Notes under the pieces: model-generated | What the model was told of the DNA's origin: nothing | Database searches by the model: none | The model's input: the letters and a program-made list of their open reading frames with translations, nothing else | Translations under genes and position numbers: made by a program | NCBI GenBank assembly: GCA_963697205.1 | Contig: CAVONB010000016.1 | Coordinates: 124,001 to 188,000 of the forward strand | Source of the DNA: CAVONB01 sp963697205 | GTDB taxonomy: Bacteria > Pseudomonadota > Alphaproteobacteria > Rhizobiales > Hyphomicrobiaceae | DNA length: 64,000 nucleotides | Reading direction: 5' to 3' | Shown here: one piece after another, positions 28,721 through 36,663 of the stretch | Numbering within the stretch: position 1 is the stretch's first letter | Layout of the letters: every line of letters starts with the position of its first letter

Positions 28721-29462
28721 CTACAGGCTCTCGCCGTCCGCCTCGCGGGCGAGCTCGTCGACGGCAGACTTGGCGCCGGGCCAGTGGGGGTGGACCTCGT
28801 AGAGCTTGCGGTAGACGGCCAGCGCATCCTTCTTGCGACCGATCTCGCGCAGGATCTGGCCGAGTCCGTCGAGCGCCTTGTAGTGGTTGGGATCGAGCGC
28901 GATGGCGCGGCGCAGGTCACCCAGCGCGCGCTCCACGTCGTTGTCCTGGTAGTAGACGAAGGCGCGCCGGTTGAACGCCTCGGGGAAGTCGGGCGCGATC
29001 TTGGTGACGGCCGTCAGCATCTGCAGCGCGAAGGCGTTGTCCTTCTCCTTCGACGCCTTCTCGGCGCGGTCGAACAGCACCTTGACCGTGGCGCCGGCAT
29101 TGGCGACCCAGACGCGCTCGATCGCGGATGGCGATGACCTTTCCGCTTTCCTCCGTCTCCGCCGTCGCGAGGAAGGCGTAGAGGTCCTTGAGGAGGCGGG
29201 CGCGCTTGGCGGGGTCGATGGGGATCGACGCGCCGGGCATGCGGAACTTCGGGCGTTTGGGCTTGGCCGCCTGTGCGCCGTTGGTGCCGGCTCCCTTGTC
29301 GGGATCGTCGGGCTTGAGGGCCGGCGGGCTCGGCGCGTCGGTGTCGGGCTTTGCGTTGGGCGCGGGCGTCGGCGCGGGGGCACGCTGGGCGTGCAGCGGC
29401 GGCGGGAGCGCGAAGGACAGTCCGAGGGCCGCGAGGGCGGCGCGACGCATGATGCTGTTCAT
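28721..29462 (-). pseudogene. Secreted TPR protein, one frameshift near 29.13 kb
   Basis: About 247 codons. The N-terminus is a signal peptide (RRAALAALGLSFALPPPLHA) followed by a Pro/Ala linker and DPAKRARLLKDLYAFLATAE. After the break the frame gives VWVANAGATVKVLFDRAEKA and two TPR units (FNRRAFVYYQDNDVERALGD and GLGQILREIGRKKDALAVYR). Removing one C near 29129 restores ...VIA-IAIERVWV. This family of periplasmic TPR proteins is common in Hyphomicrobiales; function unknown. Start is ATG 29462 or 29450. The single indel fits the same pattern seen in other genes of this window. Confidence 0.78.
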
Positions 29463-29522
29463 GAGCCGAACTTAAGCGGCCCGACTGCCAGCGTCAAAGG
29501 TCGCAGGGTGCGGCGCGACATC

Positions 29523-29551
29523 AAAACCCCGCGAGGTCGTGACCCCGCGGG
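29523..29551 (-). terminator. Rho-independent terminator of rpmJ
   Basis: On the minus strand CCCGCGGGGT-CACG-ACCTCGCGGG forms a stable stem followed directly by GTTTTG. It lies about 25 bp past the rpmJ stop codon. Confidence 0.75.
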
Positions 29552-29576
29552 TGCGTCCCGGCCGCGCAGGGACAGA

Positions 29577-29702
29577 TCAGCCCTGGCGCGCCTTGTAGCG
29601 GCGCTGCGTCTTGTTGATGACGTAGAGCTTGCCCTTGCGGCGCACGAGGCGATTGTCGCGATGGCGACCGCGGAGCGATTTCAGGGAATTCTTGACCTTC
29701 AT
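29577..29702 (-). CDS. rpmJ: 50S ribosomal protein L36 (Cys-less type)
   Basis: A 41-residue, strongly basic protein, MKVKNSLKSLRGRHRDNRLV followed by RRKGKLYVINKTQRRYKARQG. It matches L36 of the alphaproteobacterial form, which lacks the zinc-binding cysteines of the classical type. Length and C-terminal KARQG are as expected. It is monocistronic, with its own terminator at 29523-29551. Confidence 0.95.
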   Translation of the reverse strand: MKVKNSLKSLRGRHRDNRLVRRKGKLYVINKTQRRYKARQG

Positions 29703-29865
29703 GACCGTCGGCTCACGAGATTTGGCGCCCCGGCACCCCGATCGGAGGGGGCGCGGCAGATGACAACAAAAGCGAGGCCGGACGGGTAGCACGCCGCAGC
29801 CAGGACCGCAAGCCGCAGGGCGGCGGCTTGGGTCGGATCAAGGAGACAGTGCCAGGCTGCGGAAT

Positions 29866-29920
29866 GGGCTGGCGGCGTGGGCCATAGGAGTGGGCTGGCG
29901 GAGTGGGCTGGCGGAGTGGA
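29866..29920. repeat. Short tandem repeat GGAGTGGGCTGGC
   Basis: In the spacer upstream of rpmJ a 13-base unit close to GGAGTGGGCTGGC recurs three to four times with small variations. It has no coding potential. Confidence 0.6.
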
Positions 29921-29973
29921 CCACACTGGCCCCGCGCCGCCCCCCTACCCTCCCCTCCCGGCCTCGCCCGCGC

Positions 29974-30774
29974 TCAGTAGAAGACAGCGCCCGGCTGGCC
30001 GCCGCCGGCTGCGATGACGTCGCCGTTGATGGCGACCGAGCGCGGGGACGCGACGAAGGTGATGACGTCGGCGACCTGCTGGGCGGTGACCAGCTTGCGG
30101 ATGGTGTTGCGGCTGTCCATCCGCTTCTCCTGCTCCTCCGGCGTGATGCCAGCCGCCTGCGCCTGCGCGGCGATGACGCCCGCCGTCTTCTCGGTGCGGG
30201 TCAGGCCGGGATGCACGCAGACGACGTTGACGCCGGTGCCGGCGAGCTCGTCGGCCATGTTCTTGGCCAGCGCGGCGACGGAGACGTTGCGCATGGTGCC
30301 GATGATCGAGCCGGTGTTGCGGGACGCCAGGCCGGAGACGTGCACGATGCGGCCCCAGCCCTGCTTCTGCATGATCGGGGCGATCTCGCGCGAGGTGCGC
30401 AGGTAACCCATCACCTTGACGTTCATCTCCGACCAGAAGGCGTCGTTGGTGATCTGGGTGAGGCCCGGCGGCTTCTCGCGTCCGGCCGCCTTGGCAGCGC
30501 AGTTGACGAGAATGTCGATGCGGCCGAACTGGGCCATGACGGCGGCCACCATGTCCTTGACGGAGGCGTCGTCGCCGGTGTCGGCTTTGAACGCCTTGGC
30601 GCCGACGTTGGAGGTCTTGGCGATCGAGGCTGCGACCTCGTCGGCCACGCTCATGTCGCGGCCGACGACGGCGATGGAGACGCCTTCGCGTGCCAGCGCT
30701 TCGGCGGTGGCGCGGCCGATGCCGCGGTTGCCGCCCGTGATGACGGCGACTTTGCCGGCGAGTTGCAGGTCCAT
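29974..30774 (-). CDS. SDR-family protein lacking the canonical Tyr-x-x-x-Lys
   Basis: A 266-residue Rossmann-fold protein. The NAD(P)-binding start VAVITGGNRGIGRATAEALA and the structural DILVNCAAKA motif are intact, and the catalytic-Ser region appears as IVHVSGLAS. Where YxxxK should be, the sequence is TMRNVSVAALAKN: aligned on the following A-A-L, Tyr becomes Arg and Lys becomes Val. It may therefore be catalytically inactive or use other residues. The end (INGDVIAAGGG) is normal for the family. It may form a unit with the downstream-facing genes to its left only by proximity. Confidence 0.85.
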   Translation of the reverse strand: MDLQLAGKVAVITGGNRGIGRATAEALAREGVSIAVVGRDMSVADEVAASIAKTSNVGAKAFKADTGDDASVKDMVAAVMAQFGRIDILVNCAAKAAGREKPPGLTQITNDAFWSEMNVKVMGYLRTSREIAPIMQKQGWGRIVHVSGLASRNTGSIIGTMRNVSVAALAKNMADELAGTGVNVVCVHPGLTRTEKTAGVIAAQAQAAGITPEEQEKRMDSRNTIRKLVTAQQVADVITFVASPRSVAINGDVIAAGGGQPGAVFY

Positions 30775-30789
30775 AGGTGTCCTCCAGCG

Positions 30790-31311
30790 TTATCTTTGCG
30801 CGTTTGGGTTGCGGGTCGTGTCGGGTGGTTCGATGGCGGTGACGTGGGTGGCCGCGATCTGCCAAGATTGGCCGGCGCGGGTGAGTACGATGGTGATGCG
30901 GAGCGGGCCGGTTCCCGGTTGGAGGCGTGCGCGGCCGGTGACGACGGCCGTCCAGCCGTTGGGCGAGCGGACCGTGCGTGCGGCGATCTCGGCGGCTTCG
31001 ACGACGGCTTCGCCATCGCTGATTGCCGCGACATGGGCATCGCGGCTGCGCTGGCGGCCGGCTGCGTCGACATGGGAGAAGCCGTCACTGTAGAGCCGGG
31101 CGAGATCGCGGCGGTCCTTGCGGGCCAGCCGGCTCTTGAGCGTGTCGAGGAAATCGGCGATCTCCGCACCGGTCGCTGCCTCCGCCGCCTGGTTGTGGAT
31201 CGCGGGCGGGTGGGCGCTGGCGGTGCGGGCCAGAGGCAGGGCGCTGCCTGCCAGGGCGAGCAGCGCCAGCCATCGTGTCACCAATCGCCAGGACGCGGGG
31301 TCGCTCACCAC
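30790..31311 (-). CDS. Secreted NTF2/SnoaL-like protein
   Basis: A 173-residue protein with an N-terminal signal peptide (RWLALLALAGSALPLARTASA). The NTF2-like alpha+beta domain has LDTLKSRLARKDRRDLARLY, GFSHVDAAGRQRSRD and a C-terminal strand pair ending WQIAATHVTAIE, resembling DUF4440/SnoaL-like proteins. No catalytic residues can be assigned. The start is a GTG at 31311 or the adjacent GTG. It lies 15 bp upstream of the SDR gene on the same strand, so the two may be co-transcribed. Confidence 0.65.
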   Translation of the reverse strand: MVSDPASWRLVTRWLALLALAGSALPLARTASAHPPAIHNQAAEAATGAEIADFLDTLKSRLARKDRRDLARLYSDGFSHVDAAGRQRSRDAHVAAISDGEAVVEAAEIAARTVRSPNGWTAVVTGRARLQPGTGPLRITIVLTRAGQSWQIAATHVTAIEPPDTTRNPNAQR

Positions 31312-31358
31312 TTCACTCCGCGAAACGGACTGCTGCGCGAGCAGGCTTCAGCCGCCCT

Positions 31359-32360
31359 TCAAGCCACCTTGACGGGCTTGCCGACCTTCGCCGACTGCAC
31401 GATCGCCTCGAAGGCTGCGACGCCATGACGGATCTGTGCCGGAGGGATCGGATAGGCGGCGCCACCGGTGGCGGCGTGGGCGAATGCCTCCAGCTCGGCG
31501 CGGATCGGATCGAAACCCTTGGTCTCGATCACCTCCGGCTCCTTGGGCGGTGTGCCCGGGGGACCGGCGGGAACGTGGGAGACGCGCAGCACGTCGAGCA
31601 TCGGCCGGGAGGCCTCGGCATACTGCTTGGAGCCCCACGCGGCGATGCGGTAGCTGGGCGCCGTGGTGAGGCAGCAGAACAGGTTGCCGGTGGCGCCGCT
31701 CTTGAAGCGCAGCATGACGTTGGTGGTGTCGTCGACCATGTCGCTGACGCGGCGCACGTTGACGCAATAGACTTCGTCGATCTCGCCGGCGAGATCGATC
31801 AGACCGTCGAGGACGTGGATGCCGAGCGCGGTCATGGCGCCGGCGGGGGCCTCGTCGGGGTTGGCGCGCCAGCTGTCCTTGGCCATAGCGAGGCCGGCGG
31901 GGGCGGTCGCTTCGCCTTCGACGTGGTTGAGGACGCCGAGGCTGCCGTCCTGGATGCGTTTCCTGATCTCGGTGATCGATGGCGGGAAGCGGCGCTGGAA
32001 GCCGACGCCGACGACGACGCCGGCCTTGGCGACGGCGGCGAGCGCGTTGTCGGCGCTGGCGAGGTCGAGGGTGAAGGGCTTTTCGCAGAACACGTGCTTG
32101 TTGGCGGCGGCGACCAGCGGGATCATGCGCGCGTGCTCGCTGTGCGGCGTCGCCAGCACCACGGCGTCGATGCTCGGATCGCCGAGAATGTCGTCAAGGT
32201 CGGAGAACAGATTGATGTCCTTCTCCTTGCAGTAGGCCTCCGCGCGGGCGGGATTGCGCACCTGCGCGGCCACGAAGCGCAAAGCGTCGCTCTTGCCCTG
32301 CACGCTGTTGACGAGCGTCTGGCCCCACCAGCCGAGCCCGACGATGGCCGTCCTGAGCAT
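31359..32360 (-). CDS. Gfo/Idh/MocA-family oxidoreductase
   Basis: A 333-residue enzyme: N-terminal Rossmann domain (RTAIVGLGWWGQTLVN), AVVLATPHSEHARM, and the family E-K-P motif in HVFCEKPFTLDLASA, whose Lys is catalytic. The C-terminal alpha/beta domain has GALG-like MTALGIHVLDGLIDLAGE, with the conserved His. These NAD(P)-dependent enzymes usually act on sugars or inositols; the substrate is undetermined. ATG at 32360 was chosen; longer upstream frame reads into spacer. The downstream gene (NTF2-like) starts 47 bp later. Confidence 0.9.
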   Translation of the reverse strand: MLRTAIVGLGWWGQTLVNSVQGKSDALRFVAAQVRNPARAEAYCKEKDINLFSDLDDILGDPSIDAVVLATPHSEHARMIPLVAAANKHVFCEKPFTLDLASADNALAAVAKAGVVVGVGFQRRFPPSITEIRKRIQDGSLGVLNHVEGEATAPAGLAMAKDSWRANPDEAPAGAMTALGIHVLDGLIDLAGEIDEVYCVNVRRVSDMVDDTTNVMLRFKSGATGNLFCCLTTAPSYRIAAWGSKQYAEASRPMLDVLRVSHVPAGPPGTPPKEPEVIETKGFDPIRAELEAFAHAATGGAAYPIPPAQIRHGVAAFEAIVQSAKVGKPVKVA

Positions 32361-32555
32361 ATCGTTTCCTCTTCGTTGCGTGGTCCACCCCCGCATCCCG
32401 GCGACGACGGACGATGGTGCGCGCGGCAGCCGCACGGCGATAGATCCGATGCTAGCTAATCCCGGGCCGATGTGCGAGGCAAGTGCGATGGTGTCGAGTG
32501 GCCCTGGGCTTTTGGGGCTGCAGGCCACAACGTCCTCTCAGCCGCGACTGCCCTC

Positions 32556-33584
32556 ATGCGTGCGCTCACCGCCCTCATCGTGTCCGACGGCCGGCCAGGT
32601 CATTATCATCTGTCGGAGGGCATTGTCGCGGCTCTCGGCCGGCGGGCGCGGGTCGAGATCGTGCGTCTGGAAGTCGAGCGGCGGCGGCTGGTTCCCTCGC
32701 GGGCCCTGGCGGCGGCACTGGGCGCCGGGGTTGGTCCGACCGGTGTCCTACGGCTCGGCTATGGGCTCGCCGCCACCGCCGTCCCTGAGGCCGACGTCGT
32801 GGTGTCGGCGGGTGGAAACACGCTTGCCGCCAACATCGCGGCCGCGCGGCTTCGGGGCGTGCCCAACATGTTCTATGGCTCGCTCAGGGCCTATCCCGCC
32901 GATGCGTTCGCGCTGGTGCTCACGTCCTATGCCGACCAGGTCCGCCGCCCACATCCGGTGATGACGCTGAAGCCCAGCGCGCTCGATCCCGATACCATCC
33001 CGCCCGCGGGCGCGGTGGGTCGCCGCCGGATCGGGGTGCTGGTCGGCGGGGACGGCGGCGGCGTCGCGTGGGGCGAGGATGACTGGGCCGGGCTGATTGC
33101 GGTCATCGAGGGGCTTGCGTGCGTCGGCAGCGAAGGCGGGGGTTGCGACGTCGTGGTCTCCAATTCCCGACGCACGCCCGACGCGGTCAGCGATCGCCTG
33201 AAGGCGCTCGCCAATGGTCTGCCTGGTGTGGACCTGGTGGACGTGCGTGCGGCGGGCCTAGGCACGCTCGGCGAGTTACTGGCGGGTTGCGATCTGGTGC
33301 TGGTGGGGGCCAATTCCAGCTCGATGCTGTCGGAGGCGATCTGGGCGCGGCGGCCGACGATCGCACTTTTGCCGGCAACGTCGGCGCTGCCGGTGCGGGA
33401 GGCCGCCTATCGCGCTCATCTAGAAGGCAACGGCTGGTGTGACGCGCTGCCGGTCGCCGGTCTCGACATCGGCGATCTCCTGTGGCGGGCCGATCGGCTG
33501 AAGCCACTTGCGGAGAACCCGCTCGACATGCTGGCGGCGACGATCGCGGCGCAGGTGCCGGGGCTCTTCGAGCCGGTTGCCTAA
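32556..33584 (+). CDS. ELM1/GtrOC1-family protein (mitochondrial-fission-ELM1-like)
   Basis: A 342-residue protein with a glycosyltransferase-B-like layout: ALIVSDGRPGHYHLSEGIVA at the N-terminus, DVVVSAGGNTLAANIAAA, a PHPVMTLKPSALDPD-type linker and GVLVGGDGGGVAWGEDDW. In the C-terminal half LVLVGANSSSMLSEAIWARRPTIAL is the diagnostic ELM1 segment with the S-M-x-S-E motif. Bacterial members occur mostly in alphaproteobacteria, sometimes beside lipid A or envelope genes; the activity is unproven. Confidence 0.82.
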   Translation: MRALTALIVSDGRPGHYHLSEGIVAALGRRARVEIVRLEVERRRLVPSRALAAALGAGVGPTGVLRLGYGLAATAVPEADVVVSAGGNTLAANIAAARLRGVPNMFYGSLRAYPADAFALVLTSYADQVRRPHPVMTLKPSALDPDTIPPAGAVGRRRIGVLVGGDGGGVAWGEDDWAGLIAVIEGLACVGSEGGGCDVVVSNSRRTPDAVSDRLKALANGLPGVDLVDVRAAGLGTLGELLAGCDLVLVGANSSSMLSEAIWARRPTIALLPATSALPVREAAYRAHLEGNGWCDALPVAGLDIGDLLWRADRLKPLAENPLDMLAATIAAQVPGLFEPVA

Positions 33585-33589
33585 ATCCT

Positions 33590-33973
33590 TCAGCTGCCGG
33601 CGCGGGTCACGGTCACAGGTGCCCCAGCGGCGACGGGTGCCAGCGCGCGCACGTCATCGAGCGACATCGCGAAGACGTTGCAGGGGCTGGCAAGGCGGAT
33701 CTCGTCCCCGTGCGAAACGGGTGTGGGGCCATAGCCGATGGCGATGCAGTCGCCGTCCGGCCAATAGGCGATCTCGCCGGGCTGCATCACGTCGCGGGCG
33801 TCCGACTCGCGGAGGCACGACAGGGGCGTTGCGAAGTAGACCTCCTCGCCCCAGGTCTGCGCCTTGGAACGGATGGGCAGCGCCTGCCACACCGCGTCCG
33901 CGGTGGGCGTGTCGTGGAGGCGCGCACGCAGTGCCACGCCCGCGGCGGTGATGATCGCGATACGCTCGGCCAA
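33590..33973 (-). CDS. Cyclophilin-like fold protein (paralogue A)
   Basis: A 127-residue protein: RIAIITAAGVALRARLHDTP, AVWQALPIRSKAQTWGEEVYF, PGEIAYWPDGDCIAIGYGPT and SPCNVFAMSLDDVRALAPVA. This is the small beta-barrel 'cyclophilin-like' family (PF04126-type, TM1367 fold), not a classical prolyl isomerase: the catalytic Arg/Phe set is not apparent. Function unknown. Tandem with a paralogue 57 bp upstream on the same strand and convergent with the ELM1-like gene (5 bp between stops). Confidence 0.75.
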   Translation of the reverse strand: MAERIAIITAAGVALRARLHDTPTADAVWQALPIRSKAQTWGEEVYFATPLSCLRESDARDVMQPGEIAYWPDGDCIAIGYGPTPVSHGDEIRLASPCNVFAMSLDDVRALAPVAAGAPVTVTRAGS

Positions 33974-34030
33974 CGGCTCGTTCCTCCCCTGCTCGTCTCC
34001 AACCCAGGAGAGAGAAATGCGCGCGGGGCG

Positions 34031-34474
34031 TCAAGCGCGCCGGATGGTGACCTTCTCGCCCGGGGTGACGACGGCGAGCGTGGTCACGTCGTCGGGCGTG
34101 GCCGCGAGCACATTGCATGGACGCGGCAGGCGCATCTCGTCGGGGCGGGAAATCGGTGTGGGGCCGAACGGGATGATGATCCGCTCGTCCTCGCTCCAGT
34201 AATAGAGGTCGCCGGCGCGGCCGTTGATACGTGCGCCCCGCTCGCGGCCGCCATGGACGGGTAAGGCGAAGTGCACGCTGTCGCCCCACGTCTCCGCGTG
34301 GGAGAAAAGCGGGAGAGCGGCCCACAACCGGTCGGCGGTGACGGTGTCGGCGAGCTGCGCGTGCAAGGTGACGCCCGCCACCTCGATCACGATCTGGCGG
34401 CCTGCGGCTGGCGCACGCCGCCCGCTGCCCGCGGGGGTGCGCTCGGACGACTTGCGCAGGATATTGGTCGGCAT
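34031..34474 (-). CDS. Cyclophilin-like fold protein (paralogue B)
   Basis: A 147-residue paralogue of the neighbouring protein, with a basic disordered N-terminal extension of about 27 residues. It shares the same landmarks: LWAALPLFSHAETWGDSVHF, AGDLYYWSEDERIIIPFGPT, RPCNVLAATPDDVTTLAVV. Identity by eye is moderate, with the core W-G-D/E-x-V-x-F, P-G/A-D/E-x-x-Y-W and P-C-N-V positions kept. This suggests an old tandem duplication. The pair is probably co-transcribed. Confidence 0.75.
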   Translation of the reverse strand: MPTNILRKSSERTPAGSGRRAPAAGRQIVIEVAGVTLHAQLADTVTADRLWAALPLFSHAETWGDSVHFALPVHGGRERGARINGRAGDLYYWSEDERIIIPFGPTPISRPDEMRLPRPCNVLAATPDDVTTLAVVTPGEKVTIRRA

Positions 34475-34605
34475 GGCCGCAGTAGAGCGCGCGCAGCGGC
34501 GGCTTTCAACCTCATTCGAGAGCGCATTTGCGGCGCCTTCGCAGGAGCGTTTGCGGGGGCATTCGGCGGCGCGATTGGCGGGCGCCGCCGGCAGACGGTT
34601 TGATG

Positions 34606-35847
34606 TCAGGCGGGTGCGGGGCCGAACACCAGCACCGCGTTGAGGCCGCCGAAGGCGAAGGAGTTGGACATGGTGTAGGTCACGTCCTTGGACCTGCCGA
34701 CGTTGGGCACGTAATCCAGATCGCACTCGGGGTCCGGATCGTCGAGACCGATGGTCGGGGGGACCCAGTTGTCCTGCATCGCCTTCAGACAGGCGACGGC
34801 CTCGATGCCGCCGCCCGCACCGAGGGGATGGCCGTGCATCGATTTGGTCGAAGAGATCGCGAGCTTGCCAGCCTGGGGGCCGAACACCTCCTTGATGGCG
34901 CGCGTCTCGTTGATGTCGTTGTCCTGGGTCGCGGTGCCGTGGGCATTGAGGTAGTCGATGTCGCCGACGCTGAGGCCGGCATCGTCAAGCGCCTGGCGCA
35001 TGGCGTAGGCGGGGCCTTCCACGGTCGGCTTGACCATGTCCTTGCTGTCGGAGGCCATGCCATAGCCCTTGAGCTCGGCGATGATCTTGGCGCCGCGGGC
35101 CTTGGCGTGCTCATAGCTCTCCAGCACCAGAATGCCGGCGCCCTCGCCCAGCACGGTGCCGTTGCGCTTCTTGGCGAACGGGAAGCAGCCCTGCGGCGAA
35201 AGGACGTGCAGGGCCTGCCAGGCCTTCATGGTGCCGTAGTTGATGACGCTTTCCGAAGCGCCGGCAATGGCGACGTCGACGACGCCGTTGCGGATGTAAT
35301 CGCGGGCGATTCCGATGGCGTGCGTGGCCGTGGAGCAGGCCGAGCAGGTCGCGAACGTCGGGCCCTTGACGCCGAACTCGATGCCGACGTGGGCGGAGGC
35401 GGACGAGCCGATGATGCGCAGCAGCGTCAGGGGATGCGTGGCGCGCTTGTTGAGGATGAAGAGATCGCGATAAGCGGTCTCGAACGTGACGAGACCGCCG
35501 GCGCCCGAGCCGATGATGCAGGCCGAGCGATAGGGATCGACGAAGGGCACCTCCAGGCCAGCCTGGGCGACGGCTTCGTCGGCGGCGGCGGCGGCGAACC
35601 AGGAATAGCGGTCGGCGAGCGTGACGATCTTGTCGCGCTTGAAATGGCGCAGGCGCGCCTTGGGATCGAAGTTCTTGATCTGGGCGGCGATCAGGATCTT
35701 CAGATCCTCGAGCGGGAACCCGCCGAGCTCGCCGACGCCGCAGGTGCCCTGCTTGAGGCTCGACCAGAACTCTTCGGCATTGAGACCGATGGGCGTGACC
35801 ACGCCCATACCCGTCACTACGACACGACGCGCGCCGTTCGCTTCCAC
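34606..35847 (-). CDS. Beta-ketoacyl-ACP synthase II (FabF-type ketosynthase)
   Basis: A 413-residue condensing enzyme. It has VVVTGMGVVTPIG at the N-terminus, the catalytic Cys in TCSACSTATHAIG, the first His in NAHGTATQDNDINE, the Lys in SSTKSMHGHPLGAGG with the second His, and SNSFAFGGLNAVLVF at the C-terminus. The GTG at 35847 was chosen because AAAGGAAAG stands about ten bases upstream. It lies 180 bp downstream of an acyl carrier protein gene, not in a normal fabD-fabG-acpP-fabF cluster. A specialised second fatty-acid or polyketide-like pathway (for example very-long-chain acyl supply, as in AcpXL loci) is therefore more likely than bulk synthesis. Confidence 0.9.
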   Translation of the reverse strand: MEANGARRVVVTGMGVVTPIGLNAEEFWSSLKQGTCGVGELGGFPLEDLKILIAAQIKNFDPKARLRHFKRDKIVTLADRYSWFAAAAADEAVAQAGLEVPFVDPYRSACIIGSGAGGLVTFETAYRDLFILNKRATHPLTLLRIIGSSASAHVGIEFGVKGPTFATCSACSTATHAIGIARDYIRNGVVDVAIAGASESVINYGTMKAWQALHVLSPQGCFPFAKKRNGTVLGEGAGILVLESYEHAKARGAKIIAELKGYGMASDSKDMVKPTVEGPAYAMRQALDDAGLSVGDIDYLNAHGTATQDNDINETRAIKEVFGPQAGKLAISSTKSMHGHPLGAGGGIEAVACLKAMQDNWVPPTIGLDDPDPECDLDYVPNVGRSKDVTYTMSNSFAFGGLNAVLVFGPAPA

Positions 35848-36027
35848 GATTTGCTCACTTTCCTTTTGCTGCCGCCCTCTGTGGGACGGCTTCACAGGGC
35901 ACGGCGACGGTCATGCCGGCGCTGGCCACGAGCTGCTCGTCCGCTCCCGTGCGGCATCGCACAGCGGCACGCACGATCGATGGTGCGGACGCATCCCGGT
36001 GCCACCGGCACGAACGCGAAGGCGCCC

Positions 36028-36297
36028 TCAGGCCGCGGCGGGCGAGGATCCCGATGCGGAAATCAGCGCCTTGACGCGATCGACGACGGAGCCAACCGTC
36101 TTGAAGTCCTCGACTTCCTCGTTCGCGTTGTAGGGGATCTCAACGCCGAACGTGTCCTCGATATCGAACACGATCATCGCCAGATCCAGTGACTCGATCT
36201 TGAGGTCGGACAGGGCCGTCGACAGGGCAATGTCGTCGCGCGGCTCTTTCATGTGCTTCTTGAGGATATCGATGATCTTGGTAGCGACGTCGTCCAT
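36028..36297 (-). CDS. Acyl carrier protein (specialised)
   Basis: An 89-residue acidic protein: MDDVATKIIDILKKHMKEP at the start, LKIESLDLAMIVFDIEDTFG around the phosphopantetheine Ser (about residue 38), then a helix ending DRVKALIS. The usual D-S-L is E-S-L, and the following helix (AMIVFDIEDTFGVEI) differs from housekeeping AcpP. This points to a dedicated carrier, as in AcpXL or NodF. It precedes the ketosynthase on the same strand. Confidence 0.88.
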   Translation of the reverse strand: MDDVATKIIDILKKHMKEPRDDIALSTALSDLKIESLDLAMIVFDIEDTFGVEIPYNANEEVEDFKTVGSVVDRVKALISASGSSPAAA

Positions 36298-36663
36298 TTC
36301 GTACTCCCATCCCGCCCACAGCGGGCGCGGAAGGGCCACGCTGTCGGCGTCCGTAACTAATCCAGTGCCCGCTGTCCTACAAGCCACCCGTAGCTTCTAC
36401 GTAAACACGGAGTGACGTTCGGTTCAGCCAGCGATCTGCGGCAGCAATTATCATGCCTTTCAGGGGCATGACAGGCCCTTGATTGGTCCCGGCACGTCCG
36501 ACCCTGCGTGGCCGCCCGCGCCGATCCGCGCGGAATGACCATCGTTCAGCCCTGACCACTGGTGCGGCGGCAGGAAACCGTGTTGAATATTTGCGCGGCT
36601 GCAGCCGCCAATCAAGCCCACCGGCCGGAACGGGGGCGCTGCTCGTGAGGGAGGACGTTCGCC
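36298..36663. promoter_or_regulatory. Divergent intergenic region, 366 bp, with CATGCC/GGCATG inverted repeat
   Basis: This spacer lies between the acyl carrier protein gene (leftward) and the acyl-CoA synthetase gene (rightward). A CATGCC-N7-GGCATG repeat at 36452-36470 is operator-like. GGGAGG at 36649-36654 is a ribosome site for the gene at 36664. Nothing else is recognised. Confidence 0.4.
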
